Shown: positions 56,405-64,000, numbered from the stretch's first letter. The stretch is 64,000 nucleotides of DNA from Micromonospora sp. C31 (GCF_018070575.1 NZ_JAGPXN010000011.1:181714-245713), one strand, 5' to 3'. Numbers and translations are program-made. The notes: generated from the letters alone by a model not told the origin.

Positions 56405-57189
56405 GCGACTACGGACCACTGTTGCCTGTTGCGATCGAGGCGGTTGCCCGGGCGGGTGAGGACATGCGACGTAAGCCACCGGGCGCGCTCACAGCCAAGG
56501 GCGACCGCGACATGGCGTCCGCGTTGGACTATGAGATCGAGCGCAGCGTCCGCGAGCTTCTCCGTATCGCAACTCCCGACATCGGGTTTCTCGGCGAGGA
56601 GGACGGCATCAGCGGGTCGGGAGAGCTGCAATGGGTGCTCGATCCGATCGACGGGACGGCCAACTTCGTGCGAGGCATCCCGCTCTGCGCGGTGTCGCTC
56701 GGGCTGCTGCACAACGGCGAGGCGGTCCTCGGGGTCATCGAGCTGCCCTTCCCCGGCAACCGTTACGCCGCCGCCCAGGGCGGCGGCGCAACGGTCGACG
56801 GCAAACCGATTCGGGTGAGCCAAACGAGCCGGCTGAGCGAGGCGATCGTGGCGATCGGAGACTACGCCGTTGGCGAGGATGCGGCGGCCAAGAACCGTCT
56901 CCGGCTCGCCCTGACCGCACGACTTGCCGAGTCCGTGCAGCGTGTACGGATGACTGGCACGGCGGCGCTGGACCTGGCTTGGTTGGCCGAGGGCAGGCTC
57001 GACGCGGCACTCACGCTGTCCAACCGTCCCTGGGACATGACTGCGGGAGTGGCCATCGCACGTGAAGCTGGAGCAAACGTGATCGACTGGGACGGAAGCA
57101 GACACGACGCGGGTTCGTCCGTCACCCTTGGCATCACGCCAGCCCTGCTCGAAGACACCCTCGGTTTATTCAGGCAGGCGGCTGCTTGA
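56401..57189 (+). CDS. Inositol monophosphatase-family phosphatase
   Basis: 262 residues. Metal-dependent phosphatase motifs are intact: FLGEEDGISGSGELQWVLDPIDGTANFVRGIPLCAVSLG (Glu, Asp-x-Ile-Asp-Gly-Thr; cited by WVLDPIDGTANFVRG), and the C-terminal WDMTAGVAIAREAGANVIDWDG. Substrates in the superfamily include inositol phosphate, fructose-1,6-bisphosphate, PAP and histidinol phosphate; none can be picked. The GTG start overlaps the regulator stop. This HTH-DUF5919 plus IMP pair directly precedes the deazaguanine operon. Confidence 0.88.
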   Translation: MSDYGPLLPVAIEAVARAGEDMRRKPPGALTAKGDRDMASALDYEIERSVRELLRIATPDIGFLGEEDGISGSGELQWVLDPIDGTANFVRGIPLCAVSLGLLHNGEAVLGVIELPFPGNRYAAAQGGGATVDGKPIRVSQTSRLSEAIVAIGDYAVGEDAAAKNRLRLALTARLAESVQRVRMTGTAALDLAWLAEGRLDAALTLSNRPWDMTAGVAIAREAGANVIDWDGSRHDAGSSVTLGITPALLEDTLGLFRQAAA

Positions 57190-57508
57190 CGTAGCCGAAC
57201 GTGCGTAGGCGCTCGCTTCGGTGAGACCCGCGGTGACAGGAACACGGGGCAAAGGTGACCATTTCGCGCAGAGGTTGGGACGGCGGCCAGTCGCATGCCG
57301 CCGATAAGCTGGGCGGGCGCCGGCAACCGATCAATCGCGTCGTGCGAACTTGGCAGCGCCGGCAAGTCCGATGGACACGCCCTCTGTCCACCTTTCGACA
57401 ACACGCAGTATTCAGGTAACGTGACGCAACCTGCGAGCAGTAACTACGCACGACCAGAAAAGCTAGCTACTGCAGTTTCTCGATCATCGACGTAGCAGGG
57501 AGCCCCAG
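57190..57508. other. 319-bp region upstream of queC
   Basis: No gene. Lower GC towards the 3' end; it holds the queC promoter. I looked for a preQ1 riboswitch (a compact pseudoknot with A-rich tail just before the start) and did not recognise one. Confidence 0.5.
57394..57422 (+). promoter_or_regulatory. Putative promoter of the queC operon
   Basis: TTCGAC (57394-57399) and TAACGT (57417-57422) with a 17-nt spacer, leaving a leader of about 80 nt that ends in AGGGAG before ATG 57509. Confidence 0.5.
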
Positions 57509-58210
57509 ATGTTGGCATCCAAGCCCCAAGCGGTTGTACTGCTGAGCGGCGGGCTCGACTCGGCCACAGCTCTCGCTGTAGCCGTCGAGGAGGGCTTCGA
57601 GGCCAACGCCCTCAGCTTTCGTTACGGGCAGCGGCATAGCGTAGAACTCGAAGCCGCCACACGGGTTGCGAAGGCTCTCGGAGCGACGCGTCATGTTGTC
57701 GCGGACATCGATCTCAGGATCTTCGGCGGCTCCGCACTGACCGACGACGGTCTCGCTGTGCCTCACCACGAGAGCGCCGAGGAGATCGGGAGCGAGATCC
57801 CGATCACCTACGTACCGGCTCGCAACACCATCTTCCTGTCGTTCGCGCTTGCCTGGGCAGAGACCCTTGGAGCTTCTGATGTCTTCATCGGCGTGAGCGC
57901 CCTCGACTACAGCGGCTACCCGGACTGCCGGCCGGAGTACATCGAGGCGTACGAGCGCATGGCAAACCTCGCCACCAAGGCTGGCGTCGAGGGCAGTCAG
58001 CGGATGAAGATCCACACTCCCCTCATCGACCTGACCAAAGCCGACACGATTCGGCTGGGCCTCAGCCTCGGTGTCGACTACTCCCTCACGCACAGTTGCT
58101 ACGACCCTCTCAACGGGCGACCGTGCGGCACCTGCGACTCCTGCCTGCTACGCACCCGCGGCTTCGCCGAACTCGGCATGTCAGACCCCGCTGCCGGCAG
58201 CCAATCATGA
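57509..58210 (+). CDS. queC: 7-cyano-7-deazaguanine (preQ0) synthase
   Basis: 233 residues. QueC turns 7-carboxy-7-deazaguanine, ATP and ammonia into preQ0. PP-loop SGGLDSATAL (residues 13-22), YVPARNTIFLSFALAWAE, and the C-terminal zinc site THSCYDPLNGRPCGTCDSCLLR with four cysteines. AGGGAG 8 nt before the ATG. First gene of a seven-gene overlapping operon (ATGA with queE). Third-position GC is clearly lower than in the flanking chromosome. No queuosine-tRNA genes (tgt, queA, queG) are nearby, so the product is most likely used for DNA. Confidence 0.95.
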   Translation: MLASKPQAVVLLSGGLDSATALAVAVEEGFEANALSFRYGQRHSVELEAATRVAKALGATRHVVADIDLRIFGGSALTDDGLAVPHHESAEEIGSEIPITYVPARNTIFLSFALAWAETLGASDVFIGVSALDYSGYPDCRPEYIEAYERMANLATKAGVEGSQRMKIHTPLIDLTKADTIRLGLSLGVDYSLTHSCYDPLNGRPCGTCDSCLLRTRGFAELGMSDPAAGSQS

Positions 58211-58854
58211 GATCCGCATACCGAATTAAAGAGATTTTCTACACCCTGCAGGGCGAAGGTACTCATGCCGGGCGGCCTGCCGTCTTTTGCCGGTTCACGA
58301 GTTGCAACCTCTGGACGGGGCGCGAGACAGACCGCCACCGCGCCATATGCCAGTTTTGCGATACAGACTTTGTTGGCACTGACGGACCCGGAGGAGGGCG
58401 CTTCCGGTCCGCCCAGGACCTAGCTGCCGCAGTAGCCAAGGCCTGGGCTGGTGCAGCCCATCCGAAGAGTAAGCCGTATGTCGTCTGCACTGGTGGCGAG
58501 CCACTGCTGCAACTCGACACCGCTGCCGTCGAGGCGCTTCATTACGAGGGCTTCGAGGTCGCTATCGAGACGAACGGAACGCGACCTTTGCCCGCAGGCG
58601 TCGACTGGGTCTGCGTCAGCCCGAAGGCTGGCACAGAGTTAGCCATCACTCAGGGTGATGATCTCAAGCTCGTGTACCCGCAACCGGGCGCGGATCCTGA
58701 GCGATTCGAGAGCCTGGACTTCGCCCACTTTCTCCTCCAGCCGATGGACGGACCAGACCAGGCGGCGAACACCCAAGCCGCCATCAACTACTGCCTCGCT
58801 CACCCTCAGTGGTCATTGAGCCTGCAGACGCACAAGTACGTTGGGATTGCTTGA
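58207..58854 (+). CDS. queE: 7-carboxy-7-deazaguanine synthase (radical SAM)
   Basis: 215 residues. Ring-contracts carboxytetrahydropterin to CDG. N-terminal RIKEIFYTLQGEGTHAGRPAVFCRFTSCNLW; the radical-SAM cluster motif is the QueE-specific long form C-x14-C-x2-C (CNLWTG...ICQFCDTDF). Gly-rich VVCTGGEPLLQLD, VAIETNGTRPLP and VSPKAGTELAI follow, and the C-terminus SLSLQTHKYVGI is the family ending. Overlaps queC (ATGA) and queD (TGATG). Confidence 0.95.
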   Translation: MRSAYRIKEIFYTLQGEGTHAGRPAVFCRFTSCNLWTGRETDRHRAICQFCDTDFVGTDGPGGGRFRSAQDLAAAVAKAWAGAAHPKSKPYVVCTGGEPLLQLDTAAVEALHYEGFEVAIETNGTRPLPAGVDWVCVSPKAGTELAITQGDDLKLVYPQPGADPERFESLDFAHFLLQPMDGPDQAANTQAAINYCLAHPQWSLSLQTHKYVGIA

Positions 58855-59213
58855 TGGAAATCTTCCGCGAATTCACCTTCGAGTCTGCTCATCGCCTGCC
58901 GAAGGTGCCTGACGGACACAAGTGCGCGCGCCTTCACGGCCACTCTTATCGAGTTGAGGTGCACGTGCGTGGCGAGGTCGGCGCGTCCTCCGGCTGGGTG
59001 ATGGACTTTGGAGACATCAAGGCAGCATTCCGGCCTATCTTGGACCAGCTTGACCACTACTACCTGAACGAGGTGCCCGGGCTGGAGAACCCCACCAGCG
59101 AGGTACTGGCGCGGTGGATTTGGACGAGGCTTGTCGATCAACTACCGCTGTCCGCCATCGTAGTCAAAGAGACGTGCACATCGGGTGCGGTATACCGGGG
59201 CGATGCCCCGTGA
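58854..59213 (+). CDS. queD: 6-carboxytetrahydropterin synthase
   Basis: 119 residues. Converts dihydroneopterin triphosphate to CPH4. Zinc histidines in FESAHRLP and RLHGHSYRVEVHV, catalytic Cys just before (KCARLHGHSY), GWVMDFGDIKAAFRPILDQLDHYYLN, and the pterin-anchoring Glu in VVKETCTSGAVY. Compact, normal length. No folE is present in the cluster, so dihydroneopterin triphosphate must come from the host GTP cyclohydrolase I. Confidence 0.95.
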   Translation: MEIFREFTFESAHRLPKVPDGHKCARLHGHSYRVEVHVRGEVGASSGWVMDFGDIKAAFRPILDQLDHYYLNEVPGLENPTSEVLARWIWTRLVDQLPLSAIVVKETCTSGAVYRGDAP

Positions 59214-60211
59214 CGGAAGCGGCGGCCGACGAGCATCCACCGGGCGCGGCCCTGGATAAAAGCAGGGCCGAACCGTCGGCACGCATGCACATCGTCGTGA
59301 CCTGCGCGAACCGAAAGAACCTCGCGGTGCCCGCCGCACTGCGCGTCGGAGCCCTGACGGGCTACCTGCCGAGACAGAGGCTCACGGAGTGGATTCGACG
59401 ACTGTCCGAACCAGGTCAACCGTCCGCTGCCGCCACGTCACTTTACGCCGGCGAGCATTGGACGACGGCGCGTCAACTGGCGACGTCCGTACGTGTGGAG
59501 GCCCAACTCTGGGTCTGTTCGGCGGGGTACGGGTTGATCCCTGCCGCTGCGCGCGTCCGTCCCTACGCCGCGACGTTCGCGATGCGGGAAGAAGATTCGG
59601 TTGGGCAAAGCTCGACCGAGAACCGCGATTGGTGGCGCGGGCTGAGCGGGTGGGTGGGCCCGGAACCTGGCGCGCCGCGATCGTTCTACGACCTCGCCCG
59701 AGCGAACCCCAACGACACGCTCATTGCCGTCCTGTCGAACGCCTACCTTCGGGCTTGCGCTGACGATCTCCGTAGGGCGGTGGGGCAACTGCGGGATCCG
59801 CAGCGTCTGACGATCATCGGCCCGGCGCAGACGGATCCTGACCTGGACGAACTGGTCGTCGGCGTGGCCGCTCCGATGAGGTTAGCGGTGGGCGGCAGCC
59901 TACTCGCTCTCAATGTCCGGGTGGCACAGTGCCTCGTTGGCCTCGTTACTGCGGATCCCAGCACCCATCGCCGCTCCCACCTCCGCGCCCTGGCCGGCGA
60001 ATTGGCAGCCGCGGTGCCTCCGCCAGCGCCTCGAGCTCAGCGCGAGCGCATGACCGACGACGAGGTCAGGGCCTTCATACGGCCGCTCACAGTGGCCGGG
60101 CCAACCTCGGCAACACGCCTGCTCCGACGGTTACGGGACTCTGGCAAGTCATGTGAGCAGGCACGTTTCAAGCAGTTGTTCGACGAGATCTCTCTGGACG
60201 TGCACTGCTGA
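59210..60211 (+). CDS. YaaA/DUF6884-like protein; DpdC candidate
   Basis: 333 residues from GTG 59210 (GTGA overlap with queD; ATG 59285 is the alternative). The N-terminal half has the YaaA/DUF6884 pattern: HIVVTCANRKNLAVPAALR (residues 27-45), TSLYAGEHWTTARQL, LWVCSAGYGLIPAAARVRPYAATF, then SFYDLARANPNDTLIAVLSNAYLRACADDL and LTIIGPAQTDPDLDELVV. The C-terminal 60 residues (MTDDEVRAFIRPLTVAGPTSATRLLRRLRDSGKSCEQARFKQLF) resemble a winged helix. In the Salmonella cluster DpdC hydrates preQ0 in DNA to the amide (dADG). Position and lack of another candidate make this the best DpdC equivalent; that assignment is inference. Confidence 0.65.
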   Translation: MTEAAADEHPPGAALDKSRAEPSARMHIVVTCANRKNLAVPAALRVGALTGYLPRQRLTEWIRRLSEPGQPSAAATSLYAGEHWTTARQLATSVRVEAQLWVCSAGYGLIPAAARVRPYAATFAMREEDSVGQSSTENRDWWRGLSGWVGPEPGAPRSFYDLARANPNDTLIAVLSNAYLRACADDLRRAVGQLRDPQRLTIIGPAQTDPDLDELVVGVAAPMRLAVGGSLLALNVRVAQCLVGLVTADPSTHRRSHLRALAGELAAAVPPPAPRAQRERMTDDEVRAFIRPLTVAGPTSATRLLRRLRDSGKSCEQARFKQLFDEISLDVHC

Positions 60212-61353
60212 TGCCACCTCCACAGGATCCGAAGGCCATAGCGCGCCGTGCCCTGCGAATCGCGCAGCCCGGCACCCCCGCTCTCTATCTGTTCGCGCTG
60301 CAAGCGGAAGAGGTCCTGCAAATCGCGGATATCTCCCGCGTCAGTCGGGACGACGCCGGGAAGTTGATCGGCTACCAACGACCGCAGGTGCGGAAACACA
60401 TACAAGAGATTGTCGAGTACCTCGACACGGAGTCCGCTGTCTTCCCCAATCCCATCATCCTGGCCCTGTCCTCCCACGTGCGATTCCAGTCGAGCAGAGG
60501 ACCGGGCGCCGGAGACGGCCTCGCCACCTCTGGGCTACTCAGCATTCCCTTGTCGCAACCGGGCAAGCCCAAGCCCGCATGGATCGTTGACGGGCAGCAG
60601 CGTGCGCTCGCGCTGTCCCGTACCCAGCGGCAGCAGTTTCCCGTGCCGGTGACTGCATTCGTGGCGGACAGCGTCGGCCTCCAGCGCGACCAGTTCCTGC
60701 GCATTAACAACACCCGTCCGCTGCCGCGTGGGCTGGTGACCGAACTCCTGCCGGAGGTCGACAGCCCGCTACCTTCCCGACTCGCCATACGGAAGGCGCC
60801 CTCGGCCCTGTGTGACGTTCTGAACGCCGACAGGGCATCACCCTTCTACGGGTTGATCAAACGAGCATCGACGAACAAGCAACAGGCACCGAATGCGGTG
60901 ATCACCGATACCGTCGTCGTTGAAATGATCCAAGAGAGCTTGACCTCATCGGCTGGCTGCCTATTCCCCTACCGCGACGTCACCCACAACGAGACCGACT
61001 TCGATGGGATACTCCAGGCACTCTATACCTATTGGTCAGCAGTTCGGGACACCTTCCCGGATGCCTGGGGCAAGCCGCCGAGCAGGAGTCGACTCATGCA
61101 CGGTGCAGGCATACGGGCCATGGGACGACTGATGGATCGGGTGTTGGGCACAGTGGACCCCCGCCTCCCCGAGGCGCCCGAACTGGTCAGCAAACACCTC
61201 GCGGTGATTGCACCGCACTGCCAGTGGACGGGGGGAAGGTGGGACGAACTCAACCTTCGTTGGAACGAGATTGAGAACTTGTCCCGCCACGTCCAGGAGT
61301 TGTCCAACCACCTGATCCGCGTCTATCTGAACGAACGGGCCGGAATCCGATGA
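60211..61353 (+). CDS. dpdB: DGQHR-domain (DndB/DpdB-like) protein, first copy
   Basis: 380 residues. DGQHR family: IGYQRPQVRKHIQEIVEYLDT, PIILALSSHVRFQ, IVDGQQRALALS (DGQQR at 127-131), QFPVPVTAFV, and FLRINNTRPLPRGLVTELLPEV. The C-terminal helical part includes WGKPPSRSRLMHGAGIRAMGRLMDRVL. DndB controls phosphorothioation; DpdB helps DpdA insert preQ0 in Salmonella and is dispensable in some clusters. The ATG overlaps the previous stop. A paralogue follows dpdA. Confidence 0.85.
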   Translation: MPPPQDPKAIARRALRIAQPGTPALYLFALQAEEVLQIADISRVSRDDAGKLIGYQRPQVRKHIQEIVEYLDTESAVFPNPIILALSSHVRFQSSRGPGAGDGLATSGLLSIPLSQPGKPKPAWIVDGQQRALALSRTQRQQFPVPVTAFVADSVGLQRDQFLRINNTRPLPRGLVTELLPEVDSPLPSRLAIRKAPSALCDVLNADRASPFYGLIKRASTNKQQAPNAVITDTVVVEMIQESLTSSAGCLFPYRDVTHNETDFDGILQALYTYWSAVRDTFPDAWGKPPSRSRLMHGAGIRAMGRLMDRVLGTVDPRLPEAPELVSKHLAVIAPHCQWTGGRWDELNLRWNEIENLSRHVQELSNHLIRVYLNERAGIR

Positions 61354-62591
61354 AGTTCTTTTTTCCTGACAGTCAGGACCAGGTCGACCCAACGTTCGAC
61401 TTCCTGAGTGAAGAGCGCGACCCGTTCAGAGTCCGCCAGCGTGACGATCTGTACGCACACGAATTGCTGAAGCCCCCGCCCTTCAATGGCCTACTGGTAT
61501 CAAAGGCCATCGTGGACGGCACCGCCAGCTCCAGCACCGGCAAGTACACCGGGCCTCAGCGCCACCGGCTGTACCGGCAAGGGGCGCGGGAGTTCTTCCG
61601 CCTCGACAACGGCACCGCCCCATTGAAGATCATGGGCGACTGCGGAGCCTTCTCATACGTCGGGGAGGATTACCCGCCCTACACCGTCGAAGAGGTGGTC
61701 AGCTTCTACGAAGGGTGCGGCTTCGACTACGGCATCTCCGTCGACCATGTCATCTTCCAGTACGAACCGAACGTCCTGCGCACCGACGAGGCAGCCAGGG
61801 AATGGGTCCGCCGTCAGCAGATCACGCTCGACCTTGCCGCAGAATTCTGGCAGCGCTGTTCAGCAAGCGACGTTCACTTCATCCCCCTCGGGGTAGCACA
61901 GGGCTGGAGCCCGGAATCCTACGCCTATTCCGTGAAGAAATTGCAGCTGATCGGTTACCGGCGCATCGCGCTCGGAGGAATGGTTCCGCTGAAGACAAAA
62001 GACATTCTTGCCTGCCTCCGCGCCATCGATGACGCACGTGAGCCCGACACACAGTTGCATCTTTTAGGGATCAGCCGCGTCGACGAAATCCCGACCTTCG
62101 CCAGCCACGGCGTGACGAGTTTCGACAGCACATCACCTTTCCGACAGGCGTTCAAGGACGACCGGGACAATTACTACGCGCTCGACCGAACCTACGTGGC
62201 GCTCCGCGTCCCCCAGGTCGACGGCAATGCGAAACTCAAGGCACGGATTCGTTCCGGTGAGATTAGCCAGGGGCAGGCGATGCGATTGGAACGCGCCGCC
62301 CTGACACTCCTTCGTGAATTCGACAGGGGCGACGTCGACGTCGACGCCGCTTTGGAGGCATTGGTCGCCTACAGCGCGGTGTGGGATCGCAAGGCGGATA
62401 GGGCCAGCCAGTACCGCGACACACTCGAGAGCCGGCCTTGGCAGGCATGCGATTGCGCGATCTGCAACAAGGCCGGCATCGAAACAATTATCTTCCGCGG
62501 AGCGGAACGCAACAAGCGTCGCGGCTTCCACAACCTACATGTATTCGGGCAGCGACTGCGCCGGCAACTTGGAGACGACGATCGTGACTAA
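61350..62591 (+). CDS. dpdA: DpdA: preQ0 DNA transglycosylase (TGT-like)
   Basis: 413 residues with a TGT-type TIM barrel. Substrate-site KIMGDCGAFSYVGEDYPPYTVEE (D97), FDYGISVDHVIF (D132), HFIPLGVAQGWSPESYAYSVKKL, IALGGMVPLKT (209-214), and GVTSFDSTSPFRQAF with D259 in the nucleophile position. The C-terminal zinc site is CDCAIC (C367, C369, C372) with His394 or His397 (GFHNLH). DpdA exchanges guanine for preQ0 in DNA rather than in tRNA. The ATG overlaps the preceding gene. It is flanked on both sides by DGQHR genes. Confidence 0.93.
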   Translation: MKFFFPDSQDQVDPTFDFLSEERDPFRVRQRDDLYAHELLKPPPFNGLLVSKAIVDGTASSSTGKYTGPQRHRLYRQGAREFFRLDNGTAPLKIMGDCGAFSYVGEDYPPYTVEEVVSFYEGCGFDYGISVDHVIFQYEPNVLRTDEAAREWVRRQQITLDLAAEFWQRCSASDVHFIPLGVAQGWSPESYAYSVKKLQLIGYRRIALGGMVPLKTKDILACLRAIDDAREPDTQLHLLGISRVDEIPTFASHGVTSFDSTSPFRQAFKDDRDNYYALDRTYVALRVPQVDGNAKLKARIRSGEISQGQAMRLERAALTLLREFDRGDVDVDAALEALVAYSAVWDRKADRASQYRDTLESRPWQACDCAICNKAGIETIIFRGAERNKRRGFHNLHVFGQRLRRQLGDDDRD

Positions 62592-63774
62592 GCAGGGAGA
62601 CCAAAGCGGCATGGCTGGAAGCCAGGGGAAACTGCTACATCTTCCGGCTCTCGAGATCACGCAGGGACCGAGCCGCCGTCTCTACACCTTCGCCGTGGAC
62701 GGCAAGCAGGTTCCGTCGTTTGCCGCTGTCTCGCGTGTCCGACGCGACAGCGAGCAGCAGTTGCACGGCTACCAACGACCGGAGGTCCTGGCGCACGTGG
62801 CAGCGATTCGCCGCTACGTGGAGTCCGACGACAACCCCCTGCTGCCCAATGCCATCGTCGTCGCCTTCGACGACCGGGTTCGCTTCGTCCCTGCCGACGC
62901 CGGTACCGACGCCCCTAGCTACGTCCGCCTGGGAACCCTCGTAGTACCCGTGAGCGATGACTGGGAAGACGCTGACAAGCCGGGCTTTATTGTGGACGGC
63001 CAGCAGCGTTGCGCGGCTATCCGTAACGCGGACGTCGCGGCCTTCCCGATCTGCGTCACTGCCTTCATCACTGCCGACCAGGCCGACCACCGGTCTCAGT
63101 TCATCCTAGTGAACTCGACCAAGCCGCTTCCAAAGGGCCTCATTCACGAGCTACTCCCGGCCGCGTCCGGCCCTCTGCCGAACCAACTACGTGTGCGGCA
63201 ACTCCCAGCGACGGTTCTCGAGCGACTCAACTTCGACCAGCGTTCGCCACTGCGCCACATGATCCAAACGCCGACAAACCCTACAGGCGTCATTAAAGAC
63301 AACTCCATGTTGCGCATGCTCGAGAACAGCATCTCGGACGGCCTACTCTATCGCTTCCGTGGCAACGAAGACTCTCTACCTAACATCGGCTTTATGGTAA
63401 CGGTGTTAAGTGATTTTTGGACGGCCGTGCGGGAAGTGTTCGGTGAGGACGCGTGGGGTAAGCCGCCCCGTAAGTCGCGGCTCATGCATGGGGCTGGAAT
63501 CATCAGCATGGGCTATTTGATGGACGCAATCGCCGATACAAGCGGCAGCGATGACGACGTACCAGATGTTCACGGATTCGCGGCGGGCTTGAAGACTGTG
63601 AAGGACTATTGCCGGTGGACCGAAGGCACCTGGGACTTGGGCGACGGAGTCCCTCGCCGCTGGAACGACGTTCAGAACACCCCTCGAGATATTCAGCGGG
63701 TTACTGATTTTCTAGTGACCAGGTATTACGCGGGACAGGGAAAACGACACGACCGGTCAAGTCGACTTTTTTAG
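62584..63774 (+). CDS. dpdB: DGQHR-domain (DndB/DpdB-like) protein, second copy
   Basis: 396 residues from GTG 62584 (GGAG 9 nt upstream; overlaps the dpdA stop); ATG 62611 (AGGGAGA upstream) is the alternative. HGYQRPEVLAHVAAIRRYVES, FIVDGQQRCAAIRNADVAAFPICVTAFI (DGQQR at 138-142), FILVNSTKPLPKGLIHELLPA, and WGKPPRKSRLMHGAGIISMGYLMDAI run parallel to the first copy over the full length. The two are clearly paralogous but diverged at about two of three positions. The second may form a heteromer with the first or act as regulator. Confidence 0.85.
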   Translation: MTKQGDQSGMAGSQGKLLHLPALEITQGPSRRLYTFAVDGKQVPSFAAVSRVRRDSEQQLHGYQRPEVLAHVAAIRRYVESDDNPLLPNAIVVAFDDRVRFVPADAGTDAPSYVRLGTLVVPVSDDWEDADKPGFIVDGQQRCAAIRNADVAAFPICVTAFITADQADHRSQFILVNSTKPLPKGLIHELLPAASGPLPNQLRVRQLPATVLERLNFDQRSPLRHMIQTPTNPTGVIKDNSMLRMLENSISDGLLYRFRGNEDSLPNIGFMVTVLSDFWTAVREVFGEDAWGKPPRKSRLMHGAGIISMGYLMDAIADTSGSDDDVPDVHGFAAGLKTVKDYCRWTEGTWDLGDGVPRRWNDVQNTPRDIQRVTDFLVTRYYAGQGKRHDRSSRLF

Positions 63775-63863
63775 TCGTTCATCTGGACTCCAAACTGGTC
63801 CCGAAAGTCGGCACTCTTGGAAGAGAGAGCGGCGCCCACCGGGGCAGGGCCCCGGCAAAGTCG

Positions 63864-64000
63864 TCAGGTGATGCCGAGTAGTGCCAGCGGGCGGGTGCTG
63901 TCGCGGGCGTGGTGCCGGTTGGCGGCGGCGATGTTGGTGACGCCGGCGGTGCGGAGTGCGCCGATGGCGGCGTTGCGTAGGGCGGCCATGACCTCGCGGC
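63864..64000 (-). CDS. ISAs1-family transposase, C-terminal end (partial)
   Basis: Minus strand, running in from the right edge. The last 45 residues read REVMAALRNAAIGALRTAG, then TNIAAANRHHARDSTRPLALLGIT and a TGA at 63864. This is the conserved C-terminus of ISAs1-type transposases (MxxLRNxxIxxLRxxGxxNIAAAxRHHARDxxRPL). GC is high again. It lies 89 bp past the last gene of the deazaguanine operon and probably marks the island edge. Confidence 0.8.
   Translation of the reverse strand, partial: REVMAALRNAAIGALRTAGVTNIAAANRHHARDSTRPLALLGIT

Noticed and set aside
57190..57508. Possible preQ1/preQ0 riboswitch before queC
   Set aside because: No compact stem-loop plus A-rich pseudoknot tail adjacent to the ribosome-binding site could be drawn; a standard promoter with 17-nt spacing explains the region better.

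Overview
The window reads as chromosomal DNA of a Micromonospora-like actinomycete. It is very GC rich, with strong G/C preference at third codon positions and many GTG starts. It carries a typical actinobacterial aa3 oxidase subunit I, a cellulose-binding GH12 endoglucanase under a CebR-type box, F420/PPOX-type and golvesin-type families, and many transcripts that appear leaderless (a TANNNT hexamer 5-7 nt before the start codon). No rRNA, tRNA or CRISPR array was seen.

Layout. 1-9.1 kb: a partial degenerate GTPase, a divergent LuxR-type giant regulator, the NAD-salvage pair pncB-pncA, an MFS exporter and ctaD. 9.1-19.5 kb: a flavin monooxygenase, secreted GH12-CBM2 cellulase, a split Tat leader/amidase, an aldo/keto reductase, a LigD-like phosphoesterase with a dead ligase domain, threonine synthase, a GH15 enzyme, a cupin and a secreted protein. 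19.5-30.3 kb: an OmpR-type two-component system with a poly-Asp PepSY protein, a beta-family protein, a Cys-free HesB-like protein, PBP4, a pentapeptide protein, a serine hydrolase and small oxidoreductases. 30.5-40.6 kb: an M15 peptidase, a NarL-type two-component system divergent to an ABC exporter, a second serine hydrolase with an ArsR regulator, and an orphan ParA pair.

40.6-50.3 kb is rearranged accessory DNA. It holds an IS5-like element with a TSD and an apparent passenger gene, a beheaded flavin reductase, a DrrAB-type ABC pair, a frameshifted ATPase remnant, an XRE regulator, an SF1 helicase, an Mrr-type nuclease that looks N-terminally short, and a DarT toxin whose DarG partner survives only as its C-terminal tail. 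50.3-55.1 kb returns to housekeeping-like genes: GYD, CYTH, a secreted VWA pair and a degenerate globin/flavohaemoprotein set with a 29-codon leader ORF.

55.3-63.8 kb is the most interesting part. A two-gene HTH-DUF5919/IMP-like unit is followed by a tight seven-gene operon of visibly lower GC: queC-queE-queD, a YaaA/DUF6884-like protein (DpdC candidate), a DGQHR (DpdB-like) protein, a DpdA-type DNA transglycosylase and a second DGQHR protein. QueD/E/C make preQ0 from GTP-derived dihydroneopterin triphosphate, DpdA would swap it for guanine in DNA, and the YaaA-like protein may convert the nitrile to the amide. This is a 7-deazaguanine DNA-modification cluster. No restriction genes (dpdD-K) and no folE lie in the window. 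The 3' end abuts an ISAs1-family transposase at the right edge, consistent with a mobile island.
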